This document shows positions 1-9,542 of a stretch of 64,000 bases of DNA, piece by piece (the stretch's first letter is position 1; every line of letters begins with the position of its first letter). The stretch comes from Yersinia proxima (lineage in GTDB: Bacteria; Pseudomonadota; Gammaproteobacteria; Enterobacterales; Enterobacteriaceae). Both the position numbers and the translations under genes were made by a program. The DNA is taken from assembly GCF_902170785.1 (NCBI RefSeq), contig NZ_CABHYG010000001.1, forward strand, positions 62,001 through 126,000, read 5' to 3'. Under the pieces are notes generated by a model. The model made no database searches, was not told the DNA's origin, and saw only the letters and a program-made list of their open reading frames with translations.

Positions 1-1137
1 GCCAACAGCGAACAGCCCTTTGATTCGGGTTTCACACTGCTGGTTGGTTTCGATGCCACCCATGGTGTAATGTGCAGTTGGGCGCACTGGGATTGGCTCT
101 TTAACCGGATCAACACCGACATATGCTTTCGCTAACTCACAGATGAATGGCAGGCGCTCAAGCAGTTTTTTCTCGCCCAAGTGGCGTAAGTCCAGATAGA
201 CCACATCACCACGCGGCGTGGCGATAGTGCGGCCAGCACGCCATTCATGCCAGAAGGCTTGCGATACTTTATCGCGCGGGCCTAGTTCCATGTATTTGTT
301 CTTTGGCTCGCCGAGCGGGGTTTCTGGCCCCATGCCGTAATCCTGCAAATAACGGTAGCCGTCTTTGTTGACCAGAATACCGCCCTCACCACGACAACCT
401 TCGGTCATCAAGATGCCTGAACCCGGTAAGCCGGTAGGGTGATATTGCACAAATTCCATGTCACGCAGAGGCACACCGTGGTGGAAGGCCATCCCCATAC
501 CATCACCGGTAACAATTCCGCCGTTGGTGTTATAACGATAAACACGACCAGCGCCGCCAGTGGCCATGACCACAGCATTGGCACGGATTTGCACCCGGGT
601 GCCTTCCATCATATTCATGGCGACAACACCACGAGCCTGACCATCATCAACCAGAATATCCAGCACAAAATGCTCATCAAATCGTTGAATTTGTGGGTAT
701 TTTAAAGAGGTCTGGAACAGGGTGTGTAGCATGTGGAAGCCGGTTTTATCTGCTGCAAACCAGGTCCGTTCAATTTTCATTCCGCCGAAACGACGGACGT
801 TAACAGAACCATCTGGCTTACGGCTCCATGGGCAGCCCCAAATTTCTAACTGGGCCATTTCTTCCGGGCAGCTATGGACAAAGTGGTCTACAACATCTTG
901 TTCACATAACCAGTCGCCACCGGCTACGGTATCGTGGAAATGGTAGTCAAAGGTATCGTGGTCCTGTGTGACGGCAGCTGATCCCCCTTCGGCAGCCACA
1001 GTGTGGCTACGCATTGGGTATACTTTCGAGATCAGAGCAATCTTCAGCTGAGGGTTGGCTTCCGCTGCGGCTATTGCTGCACGTAAACCAGCTCCCCCGG
1101 CCCCGATAATGGCAAGATCGGCGTTAAAGGTTTGCAC
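1..1137 (-). CDS. frdA: Fumarate reductase flavoprotein subunit FrdA (3' part cut by window edge)
   Basis: Catalytic FAD subunit of the membrane-bound quinol:fumarate reductase used in anaerobic respiration. Only the first 379 codons are present; the gene runs off the left edge (E. coli FrdA is about 600 residues). The N-terminus has the dinucleotide-binding glycine motif GAGGAG near residues 11-16 and the segment [11 protein letters not shown], whose His carries the covalent FAD in this family. Later come [15 protein letters not shown] and [10 protein letters not shown], both active-site regions. The start is GTG at 1137-1135, as in E. coli, preceded by GGAG about 7 bases upstream. It diverges from epmA, the E. 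coli arrangement; frdBCD should lie to the left outside the window. Confidence 0.95.
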   Translation of the reverse strand, partial: MQTFNADLAIIGAGGAGLRAAIAAAEANPQLKIALISKVYPMRSHTVAAEGGSAAVTQDHDTFDYHFHDTVAGGDWLCEQDVVDHFVHSCPEEMAQLEIWGCPWSRKPDGSVNVRRFGGMKIERTWFAADKTGFHMLHTLFQTSLKYPQIQRFDEHFVLDILVDDGQARGVVAMNMMEGTRVQIRANAVVMATGGAGRVYRYNTNGGIVTGDGMGMAFHHGVPLRDMEFVQYHPTGLPGSGILMTEGCRGEGGILVNKDGYRYLQDYGMGPETPLGEPKNKYMELGPRDKVSQAFWHEWRAGRTIATPRGDVVYLDLRHLGEKKLLERLPFICELAKAYVGVDPVKEPIPVRPTAHYTMGGIETNQQCETRIKGLFAVG

Positions 1138-1175
1138 TGCGCTTCTCCATTGTTCAAGTGAAAATCTTATATCCT

Positions 1176-1225
1176 TCGTCCTTGACGCCGCGGTGGTGTT
1201 AACTGCAACGCCAATGGCTTTGGCT
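1176..1225. repeat. Internally deleted ERIC-like remnant
   Basis: The left part matches the left end of the repeat that follows epmA (CCTTCGT.CTTG, then GGTGTTA). It is joined directly to a copy of the right end (CTGCAACGCCAATGGCTTTGG-like). The central part of the element is missing, leaving about 50 bases. It lies in the leader or promoter side of frdA. Confidence 0.45.
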
Positions 1226-1373
1226 ATATAAATTAAATTTCTATTCTTAATATATTTTCTGATATTTTTATTACGCTAACTTATTAGTAGGTAACGAGAA
1301 TTATTCTATTAAGAATAGCTATTTCTTACTTTTTGTATGGAAATAATTATACCTAATGCTAAATGATAGAAAT

Positions 1374-1386
1374 TTGATGTGATCGA
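1374..1386 (-). promoter_or_regulatory. Possible FNR site for frdA
   Basis: Read on the minus strand this is TCGATCACATCAA, an imperfect two-half-site palindrome resembling the FNR-binding consensus (TTGAT and ATCAA halves). Spacing between halves is 3 rather than 4, so the match is weak. frd operons are FNR-activated in enterobacteria, which makes the location plausible, but the site is about 240 bases from the start codon. Confidence 0.3.
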
Positions 1387-1585
1387 TTGTTTTGTTTTAT
1401 TTGAACCATCTCAATGGCATTACTAGCAAAAACGTGATCCCAAACAGGATATGCTGGGCGAAAGTCATTTTTACAGAGGGAAATGCTGAATTCGTGGGGA
1501 GAATCTGCCAGATGAGTGACAGATTTGTCTGAGTGAGTAGATGCGAGTAGACTGCACCCCCTGTTTGATTTCGGAGTTAACCACC

Positions 1586-2563
1586 ATGAGCGAAACGGCA
1601 AGCTGGCAGCCGAGTGCACCCATCGCCAATTTGTTGAAGCGCGCAGCAATAATGGCAGAGATTCGGCGCTTTTTTGCCGATCGTGGCGTATTGGAAGTTG
1701 AAACGCCCACCATGAGCCAAGCGACAGTGACGGACATTCATTTAGTCCCATTCCAAACCCGGTTTGTTGGCCCGGGCGCTGCCGATGGTTTGACGCTGTA
1801 CATGATGACCAGCCCGGAATATCACATGAAGCGCCTGCTAGCAGCTGGCAGCGGTTCTATCTATCAATTGGGGCGCAGTTTCCGCAATGAAGAAGCTGGC
1901 CGTCATCACAATCCTGAATTCACTATGCTGGAATGGTATCGCCCGCATTATGATATGTATCGCCTGATGGATGAGGTGGATGACCTGTTGCAACAAATTC
2001 TGGATTGCGATAATTCAGAAAGACTTTCTTATCAGCAGGCATTCTTGCGTCATTTGGATATTGATCCCCTGTCAGCGGATAAAGCGCAATTGCGCGAAGC
2101 CGCAGCCAAGCTGGATTTAAGCAATATTGCTGATACAGAAGAAGATCGCGATACGCTGCTGCAATTATTGTTCACCGTTGGGGTTGAGCCTCACATTGGC
2201 CGTGATAAACCGGCATTTGTTTACCATTTCCCAGCATCGCAGGCTTCTCTTGCCGTGATCAGCACTGAAGATCACCGTGTAGCCGAGCGCTTTGAGGTCT
2301 ACTTTAAAGGAATTGAGCTGGCGAATGGTTTCCATGAGTTGACTGATGGCGATGAGCAACTGAAACGTTTTGAGCAAGATAATCGCAGTCGTGAAAAACG
2401 CGGTTTACCACAACATCCCATCGACATGAATCTGATTGATGCCCTGAAACACGGTTTGCCGGATTGTTCTGGCGTGGCATTAGGGGTTGATCGTCTGGTG
2501 ATGTTGGCGCTCGGGGCGGAAAAGCTGAGTGATGTTATTGCCTTCCCGGTCAATATCGCCTAA
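1586..2563 (+). CDS. epmA: EF-P--(R)-beta-lysine ligase EpmA
   Basis: Class II lysyl-tRNA-synthetase-like enzyme without an anticodon-binding domain. It activates (R)-beta-lysine and attaches it to the conserved lysine of elongation factor P, helping ribosomes through polyproline stretches. At 325 residues it equals the E. coli enzyme. Class II motif 2 is visible as [20 protein letters not shown] and motif 3 as [12 protein letters not shown] near the C-terminus. I chose ATG 1586 (MSETASWQ) because GGAG lies 9 bases upstream; an in-frame upstream start at 1541 lacks support. Diverges from frdA; followed by an ERIC-like repeat and a strong terminator. Confidence 0.96.
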   Translation: MSETASWQPSAPIANLLKRAAIMAEIRRFFADRGVLEVETPTMSQATVTDIHLVPFQTRFVGPGAADGLTLYMMTSPEYHMKRLLAAGSGSIYQLGRSFRNEEAGRHHNPEFTMLEWYRPHYDMYRLMDEVDDLLQQILDCDNSERLSYQQAFLRHLDIDPLSADKAQLREAAAKLDLSNIADTEEDRDTLLQLLFTVGVEPHIGRDKPAFVYHFPASQASLAVISTEDHRVAERFEVYFKGIELANGFHELTDGDEQLKRFEQDNRSREKRGLPQHPIDMNLIDALKHGLPDCSGVALGVDRLVMLALGAEKLSDVIAFPVNIA

Positions 2564-2566
2564 TTC

Positions 2567-2686
2567 CCCTTCGTTCTTGGAGCCACAGCGGTGTTAGCTG
2601 CGTTCGCTCACCCGAATCACTTACTCCAGTAAGCTCATCGGGGTGCGCTTACTTGCTGCCTTGCTGCAACACCAATAACTTTGGGG
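2567..2686. repeat. ERIC-family repeat, divergent copy
   Basis: Begins a few bases after the epmA stop. The core reads CACCCGAATCACTTAC ... GTAAGCTCATCGGGG, the conserved ERIC inverted-repeat centre found in the other copies. The ends have drifted (CCTTCGTTCTTGG and CCAATAACTTTGGGG instead of TATACCC and GGGTATA). A further partial left end lies at about 2700-2720. Confidence 0.75.
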
Positions 2687-2724
2687 AATGTCTGGTGTTC
2701 CTGGCACCGCAGCGGTGTTAAAAG

Positions 2725-2759
2725 AAATGCCCTGATCCTTCACAGATCAGGGCATTTTT
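2725..2759. terminator. Bidirectional intrinsic terminator between epmA and mscM
   Basis: A 13-bp perfect stem, AAATGCCCTGATC at 2725-2737 pairing with 2745-2757, has a 7-base loop and a T-rich tail (CATTTTTGTTTC). The A-rich left flank lets it work for convergent mscM as well. Confidence 0.85.
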
Positions 2760-2781
2760 GTTTCTTTCTCACTCAGTGATC

Positions 2782-5700
2782 TTACAGACTACCCGGTGTA
2801 CGAGTTCGATTTGACGAAACCACACGCCCACGTCCCAGTGTTTCCAAACGAGCCTGGAAAGGTGGGAACGGCAGAGTAATACCGTGTTCGCGGTAACCGG
2901 CCAGAATCAACTGGTGGATCTCATGGCGCAGTGGCATACGATGGCCCATTTCAGCGGCATAAATACGCAGCTCAAAAATCTGAATTCCTTGCTGGAGATC
3001 GACCAAATAGACCTCTGGTGGCGGGTTATCTAATACCAATGTACAGCGGCGCGCGGCGGTCAGTAATACCTCCGTCACTTCCTCACTGCTGGTTTCTGCT
3101 GGAGCCGGCACAGTTAACACCACACGGGTGATGGAATCCGACAGTGACCAGTTAATAAATTGCTCGGTAATAAAGGCCTTATTCGGCACGATAATTTCTT
3201 TGCGGTCCCAGTCAGAAATTGTCGTCGCACGGGTATTGATTTTGGTTACGCTACCGGTGAGATCACGGATAGTTACGGTATCGCCGATACGGATCGGTTT
3301 CTCAAACAAGATGATCAAGCCGGAGACGAAGTTGGCAAAAATCTCTTGCAAACCAAAGCCTAACCCCAAACCCAGTGCGGCAACCAGCCATTGGAATTTC
3401 GCCCATTCAATCCCTAACATTGAGAAGCCGAGTAAGCTACCGAACAAGATCAATAGATACTTGGTGATAGTCGAAATGGCATAGCCTGTTCCCGGTGTGA
3501 GATCTAAATGCTGTAATAGCGCCAGTTCCAGCAGCGCAGGGAGGTTACGCACCAGTTGGGTGGTTACAATCATCACCAAAATGGCGATCAATAGTGATCC
3601 CATGGTGATCGCCTGTACCGACTCAATACCATTGATCGTCGATGACACATCCCACAGCCGAATGTTTTCCAGGAAACCGAAAGCCGAGTGAATCTCAGAC
3701 CACAGTACGATCACTGAAACCAACGCGATCATGGTCAGAATGGATCGTACCAGCCGCAGAGACTGGGCGCTGATCACATCCAGATCAATTACCGGCTCTT
3801 CTACATCAATGGAACCTTCGGTGCTGTTATTGTGCGGCGTATCATCCTCGCCACGGGCGCGTTGCGCCAGAATATCGGCACGTCGCTGCTTGGCACGATC
3901 AAAGGCAATACGGCGGCGCTGAATCAGCATCCAGCGGCGAATAATATGGTAAACCACCAACAAGAAGAACCAGATAGCAACCGAAGTCTCCAGACGTGCC
4001 AACAGTGCCTGTGATGTGGTGAGATAACCCAGCGCAGACGCTAATGCGGCAATCAATGGTGCAGACAGCAGCAGCCCCCACAGCGCCACATTCACAATAT
4101 TCTCGCCAGAACCTTTCTTATCCAGATAGAGAGGAATCCCAGCCCGCTTCAAACTGTTGGTCACCAAACTCAAGGCGATACACAGCAAAATAAAGCATAA
4201 CCGGCCCAGTGTGCCGGCGAATTCACGGTCGTTATAATTCTCAAAGGTAATCAGTGCCATCATCAGCGGGATAATTAACCACACTGACATACGATAGAAG
4301 CGCATTGCCCGCCCGACTTGGGTCGGTGACCAGCGGAAATGGGTAATAAACAGGCCATGTGGGTGGGCAAATGAAGCACTGATCATAAACACCCACAGCA
4401 CCGGAACTGTTGCGGTGACGGCATTCCCAATGGCAATTGCCATCGGATACGACCAGGCATTTTGCAATCCATAACCGACCGCGGCCCATAAAACCGGTAG
4501 CGGCAGTGCCATCAAAATCGACCAGAACACAGTACGTAGCGTCAGGGAGAAATGGTCTTGTGTCACTTTGCCTACACGGCTGCTGGCGCGTTCAAGGAAA
4601 GCATGATAGTGGCGGCGAGAGCTGATACTGAAACCAACAAACAGTAGCGCACCAATAATTGGTAGCAATGTCTCCTGATTAGTCATCATCATCACGAAGG
4701 CCCCACTCAACTGCGCCAGCGTATCCAGCGACAATAAGCGGGTAAGATCATGAGCGACATTCACAGGATAGGAGAGTGAAATCGGGCTGACATCCGCGAC
4801 CCAAAACAGGTAACGGTGGGTGGCCTCACGCACTTCACTTAAGGCATCCACTAACTGGCTGTTAGCCACTTTCAGCTTGGTCAATTCAAGAATCTGGGTG
4901 TCATAGCCGGAGAGCAGAGAATTAAGCAATTCGCGCTGAGTACGCCACTGGGCATCCAGAATCCGCTGCTGTTCGGTGGTAAGTGGCGTGCCATCATCTT
5001 GAGTTAATTTGACATTTTGCTGCTGTAACTTCTCGAGCATGTCCTCATATTGCAGGCGTTGTACCCGTAACTGGGCCATATCGCGGTCCAATTGCTGAGA
5101 TTTTGGTACATCCGGCAACCTGGCAACCTGTGCGCGCAGTGCTTCACCTAATGCGGTTGAAACCCCTAGCCACTGGGCCTGCTCACGAATGGTGCTGAGT
5201 GCCTGTCGGACTTGTTGGGTCTGTGAGACGGCCTGACGCTGCTGGGAGGAAATAAGATCGATGCGCTGGGCTTGCTGATTCAGTGCTTGAGACAACTCAC
5301 GGTTTATCTGTAACTGCTGAGTAATCGACGCCGGTAAATCACCACCTTGCTCGGCCAGTAGCTCTGTTCGCTCAAGTGCTTGTTCTGCGGCCTGTTGGCG
5401 CTGATTATTTAGGGTATTACGCAATGCCTGAAGCTGGGTATCGACCCGCTCCTGACGCTTTTTGTAGAGTTCGGCCCGTAGCCGTGATAATTCCTGGCGA
5501 TTATTGGCGGAAAGCTGGGAAAGCTCCAGCTCATTGACTTTCGCTTTGCGCGCCAGTGCCTCAGCTTGCAATAACGCCAGTTGAGCTTGCGCGGCTGGCG
5601 TGGTTGGGCCGCTTTGCGCCTGCAAGCGCGAGCTGATTTCTGTCAGAATTCGTCGGGCTTCTGATTGCTGTTGCGGCAGTTGATTGAGTGACTCGCTGAT

Positions 5701-6138
5701 TTCGCGGGCACGATCTTGCTCTTGCTGCGACAAACGACTCAGTTCTAACAACTGACTGCTGATTTGCAGCACCTGCTGCTCCAGCTCGGACGTAGACATA
5801 TTGCCCGGCACTGGCAGAGGTTTATCTTCCTGTGCTAACTGTTGGCGTAGCTCGCGGGTCAGCTTGGGAAAATCATCAATGGCTTTTTGATACTGCTGAG
5901 CGCGGATATCAGATTCTTTCGCATCCGCCAGCCAACTAAGAGCGCCTTGCAGTGCTTGAACAATTTCTGCCTGATTTGCCATCCCTTTATTGGCTTCAGC
6001 CTGTTTCAACTCTTGCCTGAGTTGTTCTTCATTCGGCTGAGTTGCCGCATGCAGCGGCAGGGATAACAACATGACAAACGACAGTAGCAGGCCAAAAGGC
6101 AGTAATTTGCTTAAAGGCCAGGAAATCATTGGACGCAA
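2782..6138 (-). CDS. mscM: Miniconductance mechanosensitive channel MscM (YjeP)
   Basis: Large MscS-family inner-membrane channel that releases solutes on hypo-osmotic shock. A signal peptide (about residues 1-31, ending LPLHAA) leads into a long Gln/Leu-rich periplasmic coiled-coil domain to about residue 470. Multiple membrane segments follow, then an MscS core containing GLGFGLQEIFANFVSG and IPV-type loop residues (IIVPNKAF). Start: the ORF is open to 6159, but the best ribosome site (AAGGAG) sits 7 bases before a TTG at 6138 giving MRPMISW, matching the E. coli MR- start; ATG at 6156 has no ribosome site. That gives about 1118 residues (E. coli 1107). It follows psd by 40 bases, as in E. 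coli, so co-transcription is likely. Confidence 0.93.
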   Translation of the reverse strand: MRPMISWPLSKLLPFGLLLSFVMLLSLPLHAATQPNEEQLRQELKQAEANKGMANQAEIVQALQGALSWLADAKESDIRAQQYQKAIDDFPKLTRELRQQLAQEDKPLPVPGNMSTSELEQQVLQISSQLLELSRLSQQEQDRAREISESLNQLPQQQSEARRILTEISSRLQAQSGPTTPAAQAQLALLQAEALARKAKVNELELSQLSANNRQELSRLRAELYKKRQERVDTQLQALRNTLNNQRQQAAEQALERTELLAEQGGDLPASITQQLQINRELSQALNQQAQRIDLISSQQRQAVSQTQQVRQALSTIREQAQWLGVSTALGEALRAQVARLPDVPKSQQLDRDMAQLRVQRLQYEDMLEKLQQQNVKLTQDDGTPLTTEQQRILDAQWRTQRELLNSLLSGYDTQILELTKLKVANSQLVDALSEVREATHRYLFWVADVSPISLSYPVNVAHDLTRLLSLDTLAQLSGAFVMMMTNQETLLPIIGALLFVGFSISSRRHYHAFLERASSRVGKVTQDHFSLTLRTVFWSILMALPLPVLWAAVGYGLQNAWSYPMAIAIGNAVTATVPVLWVFMISASFAHPHGLFITHFRWSPTQVGRAMRFYRMSVWLIIPLMMALITFENYNDREFAGTLGRLCFILLCIALSLVTNSLKRAGIPLYLDKKGSGENIVNVALWGLLLSAPLIAALASALGYLTTSQALLARLETSVAIWFFLLVVYHIIRRWMLIQRRRIAFDRAKQRRADILAQRARGEDDTPHNNSTEGSIDVEEPVIDLDVISAQSLRLVRSILTMIALVSVIVLWSEIHSAFGFLENIRLWDVSSTINGIESVQAITMGSLLIAILVMIVTTQLVRNLPALLELALLQHLDLTPGTGYAISTITKYLLILFGSLLGFSMLGIEWAKFQWLVAALGLGLGFGLQEIFANFVSGLIILFEKPIRIGDTVTIRDLTGSVTKINTRATTISDWDRKEIIVPNKAFITEQFINWSLSDSITRVVLTVPAPAETSSEEVTEVLLTAARRCTLVLDNPPPEVYLVDLQQGIQIFELRIYAAEMGHRMPLRHEIHQLILAGYREHGITLPFPPFQARLETLGRGRVVSSNRTRTPGSL

Positions 6139-6178
6139 GTAAGGGCTCCTTAACATCAATTATGTCTTAAGCCGAAGG

Positions 6179-7060
6179 CTAGCACGGCGGAGTAACAGGG
6201 ACGGCTTCGGCAAGGACTTCACCCATACGGGTCACCGAACCACTGTTTAGCTGTGGCGCTAAATACACTTTGCCTTCAGCAAACAGGTTAATCACCGTAG
6301 AGCCTAATTTAAAGCGGCCCATTTCTTGCCCTTTCTCCAGTGTTATCGCACCTTCAGCCCCTGCTTGTGGGTAAGTCCAGCGGCGAATGACACCTTCGCG
6401 TGGTGGCGTAATAGTGCCAGCCCAGACGGTTTCTATACTGCCAACGATAGTCGCACCCACTAAAATTTGGGCCATCGGACCAAAGGCGGTATCAAAGATA
6501 CAAATAACGCGCTCATTACGGGCGAACAGATTGGGAACATTCGCTGCGGTCAATGGATTGACTGAGAATAAATCACCTGGAACATAAATCATCTCACGCA
6601 GAACACCATCACACGGCATATGTACCCGATGGTAGTCGCGCGGTGCCAGATAGGTAGTAACAAACTGCCCATTCTGAAATTCGGCAGCGAGCATATAGTT
6701 ACCTGCCAGCAAAGATTCCACACTGTAATCGTGGCCTTTTGCCTGCAAGATTTGCCCGTCATGAATGGTGCCTAACTGACTGATAGCACCATCAGCAGGT
6801 TGAGCTAATAGATTTTCTTCGGCCACAACTGGGCGCGCACCTGCGCGTAGTGGACGCACAAAGAATTCGTTAAATGTGCGATAAGCAGAGAATTCAGGAT
6901 CTTGTGCTTCTTTCATATCGACTTTGTAGTAGCGGGCAAACGCCTTGATAACCAGTTGTGTCAACCAGCCAGCTTGCTTATCCGCGCCCCAGCCAGCCAA
7001 GCGGGTTAGGCCTTGTTTTGGGAGTAAATATTGTAATCTGATCTTGATACTGTCTAGCAC
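6179..7060 (-). CDS. psd: Phosphatidylserine decarboxylase proenzyme
   Basis: Makes phosphatidylethanolamine from phosphatidylserine at the inner membrane. It is a proenzyme that cleaves itself at LGST to create a pyruvoyl group; the motif is present as [12 protein letters not shown], with the cleavage Gly253-Ser254 at the same residue numbers as in E. coli. [11 protein letters not shown], carrying the conserved His, and the GDLFSVN segment are present. The 293-residue length is shorter than E. coli (322) only because the variable acidic tail is missing. GTG start at 7060 with AGAGG 5 bases upstream. In an operon between rsgA and mscM. Confidence 0.96.
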   Translation of the reverse strand: MLDSIKIRLQYLLPKQGLTRLAGWGADKQAGWLTQLVIKAFARYYKVDMKEAQDPEFSAYRTFNEFFVRPLRAGARPVVAEENLLAQPADGAISQLGTIHDGQILQAKGHDYSVESLLAGNYMLAAEFQNGQFVTTYLAPRDYHRVHMPCDGVLREMIYVPGDLFSVNPLTAANVPNLFARNERVICIFDTAFGPMAQILVGATIVGSIETVWAGTITPPREGVIRRWTYPQAGAEGAITLEKGQEMGRFKLGSTVINLFAEGKVYLAPQLNSGSVTRMGEVLAEAVPVTPPC

Positions 7061-7167
7061 GTAGACCTCTTGGATTTGCTATGAGCTATAAAAATTAGGG
7101 GCGCATTATCTCTATGCGCCACGATGTAAGTCATTAAGTATAGAATTTGAAAACCACTATAAAGGCA

Positions 7168-8220
7168 TCACTTTTCGTCGCTATCTGATGTCTTGCGGGG
7201 CTTCGCCTGTTCCATACTTTCCAGAATTCGATGGTAATTATCAAAGCGCTCTTCGGCAATTTTACCTTGCTCTACGGCCTCGCGCAGCGCACAACCGGGA
7301 TCGTTGGTGTGGCTACAATCGCGGAATTTGCAGTGGCCAAGATAATCACGGAATTCGACAAATCCTTGGGTGATTTGTTCCGGAGCCAGATGCCAGAGGC
7401 CGAATTCACGTACCCCCGGTGAATCAATCACATCACCACCATGCTGGAAATGATACAAACGAGCGGCGGTGGTGGTGTGTTGGCCCAAACCTGAGTTATC
7501 CGAAACGGTATTCACCAAAATTTCGTTATCCGTTGGCGGTAACAATGCATTGAGCAGGCTGGATTTACCGACACCAGATTGACCGGCAAAAATACTGATC
7601 CGCCCGGCCAGTGCCTGTTCAAAGGCTTCCATCCCTTCACGGGTCTGGCTGGACACTTCCAATACGTTGTAGCCAATGCGACGGTAGATATCCATCATGC
7701 CGTCAACGAATTTACGACCATCGGCATCCAGCAAATCGATTTTATTCAGTACGATTAACGGTTCGACATCCAATGTTTCACAGGCCACCAGATAGCGGTC
7801 GATAATATTGAGAGAAAGTTCGGGTAAGATCGCCGAAACGATAACGATCTGATCAATATTCGCCGCGATCGGTTTCACGCCGTCATAGAGATCAGGGCGC
7901 GTCAGAACTGATGTTCGCTCATGCACGGCTTCGACGATACCTTTAACCCGCACGCCTTCCTGCGCTTGCAGGCCGGGACGCCAGACTACGCGGTCACCGG
8001 TAACCAGTGACTTGATGGTGCGACGGATATTGCAACGGTGCTGAACACCATCGGCGGCTTCGACATCAGCATGCTGACCGAAACGACTGATTACGATACC
8101 TTCTTGCGCATCGCCAAGCTGAGAGTCATCTAACTCAGGTTTTCTATCAGTGCGTAGCCGACGCTGATGGTTAGCCTGCACACGGCGTTGTTGACCTTTG
8201 GACAGTTTATTCTTGCTCAC
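7168..8220 (-). CDS. rsgA: Ribosome small-subunit-dependent GTPase RsgA
   Basis: Circularly permuted GTPase that acts in late 30S subunit maturation and whose hydrolysis is stimulated by the ribosome. An OB-fold N-terminal part precedes the permuted motifs: G4 NKID (159-162), G1 GQSGVGKSS (213-221), a glycine/threonine-rich switch ([11 protein letters not shown], 241-251) and G3 DSPG (266-269). A C-terminal zinc knuckle has C297, C302, H304 and C310. 350 residues, the same as E. coli. GTG start at 8220 with GAGG upstream. Diverges from orn; psd follows 107 bases downstream. Confidence 0.96.
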   Translation of the reverse strand: MSKNKLSKGQQRRVQANHQRRLRTDRKPELDDSQLGDAQEGIVISRFGQHADVEAADGVQHRCNIRRTIKSLVTGDRVVWRPGLQAQEGVRVKGIVEAVHERTSVLTRPDLYDGVKPIAANIDQIVIVSAILPELSLNIIDRYLVACETLDVEPLIVLNKIDLLDADGRKFVDGMMDIYRRIGYNVLEVSSQTREGMEAFEQALAGRISIFAGQSGVGKSSLLNALLPPTDNEILVNTVSDNSGLGQHTTTAARLYHFQHGGDVIDSPGVREFGLWHLAPEQITQGFVEFRDYLGHCKFRDCSHTNDPGCALREAVEQGKIAEERFDNYHRILESMEQAKPRKTSDSDEK

Positions 8221-8242
8221 TGCGCCTCACTTGAATCTGCAT

Positions 8243-8296
8243 TTATACTCTTCATACTTGAAGCCTCAGAATGGTTAACTGCGACCCCACTTACGT
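8243..8296. repeat. Degenerate ERIC left-end fragment
   Basis: TATACTCTTCATACTTGAAGCC and the following bases resemble the ERIC left end (TATACCCGTCATACTTCAAGC). The element then loses similarity, so this is a decayed fragment upstream of rsgA. Low confidence because of drift. Confidence 0.35.
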
Positions 8297-8397
8297 TGGG
8301 TATGTCGCTGGTTGCGACCAAAAAGGCTATGATACACATTATTTTATCAATTAACCGTTTGTTCGGTAGTCTCCCCAGCTAACAGGCAGGAAATATC

Positions 8398-8943
8398 ATG
8401 GCAGAAAATCAAAATAATCTGATCTGGATCGATCTGGAAATGACCGGTCTTGATCCTGAAAGGGATCGGATCATCGAGATCGCGACGCTGGTCACCGATG
8501 CTAATTTGAATATCCTGGCAGAAGGCCCGGTGTTGGCTGTCCATCAATCTGATGAGCAACTTGGGCTAATGGATGAGTGGAATGTGCGCACTCATACTGG
8601 CAGTGGTTTGGTCGAGCGGGTCAAAGCCAGCCCGTTTAATGATCATGATGCTGAATTGCAAACCATCGAGTTTCTAAAGCAGTGGGTTCCGGCAGGCACT
8701 TCGCCTATTTGTGGTAACAGTGTGGGCCAAGACCGGCGCTTCCTGTTCCGTTATATGCCTGAGCTTGAAGCATATTTCCATTATCGCTATCTGGATGTCA
8801 GCACCTTGAAAGAGCTGGCGCGCCGCTGGAAACCCGAGATTTTGGCCGGTTTTAAAAAGCAAAATACTCATCAGGCACTGGATGATATTCGCGAGTCCGT
8901 GGCTGAGTTAGCCTACTACCGCGAACATTTTATTCAAAAATAA
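8398..8943 (+). CDS. orn: Oligoribonuclease
   Basis: DEDDh-family 3'-5' exonuclease that degrades the 2-5 nucleotide end products of mRNA decay, including linear pGpG from cyclic-di-GMP turnover. The first catalytic motif is DLEM (D12, E14); the later [10 protein letters not shown] carries the catalytic His and Asp. 181 residues, as in E. coli. GGAAATATC precedes the ATG. Divergent from rsgA and upstream of tRNA-Gly, the E. coli order. Confidence 0.96.
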   Translation: MAENQNNLIWIDLEMTGLDPERDRIIEIATLVTDANLNILAEGPVLAVHQSDEQLGLMDEWNVRTHTGSGLVERVKASPFNDHDAELQTIEFLKQWVPAGTSPICGNSVGQDRRFLFRYMPELEAYFHYRYLDVSTLKELARRWKPEILAGFKKQNTHQALDDIRESVAELAYYREHFIQK

Positions 8944-9024
8944 TTAACCGGTGCTGGTAAAAACAGCATATTGTTGTTTTAATCGGCACTTAAACCAAAA
9001 AATGATTTTTTTGCTTTCAGGGGC

Positions 9025-9052
9025 TTGCGGCAAAACGGATTTCTCGTATAAT
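9025..9052 (+). promoter_or_regulatory. Sigma-70 promoter of tRNA-Gly
   Basis: -35 TTGCGG (9025-9030), 16-base spacer, perfect -10 TATAAT (9047-9052). A G/C-rich discriminator (GCGCACCCC) follows, typical of stable-RNA promoters under stringent control. About 70 bases upstream of the mature tRNA 5' end. Confidence 0.8.
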
Positions 9053-9123
9053 GCGCACCCCGTACCGATGAAGAATTTGCAAGCAAGCGCAAACAGATTC
9101 AGTGCTGGAAAGTATGACCCAGA

Positions 9124-9199
<76 letters not shown>

Positions 9200-9542
9200 A
9201 ATTTTTTCATTCAATTCTGTCTTAATTATCCACAGCCGAGTCACGCGCTGCACGTCGTTTAACATACATTGTATTAACTTCTTCAACAGAGTTATCCACA
9301 GATTCTGCTGTTTTTGTATTCAGCTCGCAATTTAACCACTTTAATTTCCTGTTTTATAATCATCTGATTTAATTGCATATATTTTTATATAAAAACGTTA
9401 TGCCGATCACTTGTGCTTTTTTTTGCACTTGATTGCCAAGGTGTTTTTATTTTTATGCACAGGAAAACTCTGAGTTTATTCATTATAAGAATAGTTGAAA
9501 AAAACTCGGCTCAATGTCATCCAACATCAAGCAAAAGCAGCA
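9200..9542. other. Gene-poor AT-rich gap between tRNA-Gly and queG
   Basis: About 340 bases. A short T run follows the tRNA but there is no strong hairpin. No ORF with coding character and no ERIC copy. In E. coli the extra tRNA-Gly genes sit here. Confidence 0.5.

Larger units (their letters stand above)
1138..1585. other. frdA-epmA divergent intergenic region
   Basis: About 450 bases without a gene, very AT-rich between 1225 and 1400. It should carry the frd and epmA promoters. I see a short ERIC remnant at 1176-1225 and an FNR-like site at 1374-1386 (separate entries). No convincing small ORF is present. Confidence 0.6.

Noticed and set aside
439-946. Open frames on the plus strand opposite frdA.
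   Set aside because: They are antisense shadows of the conserved frdA reading frame with no ribosome sites or protein similarity.
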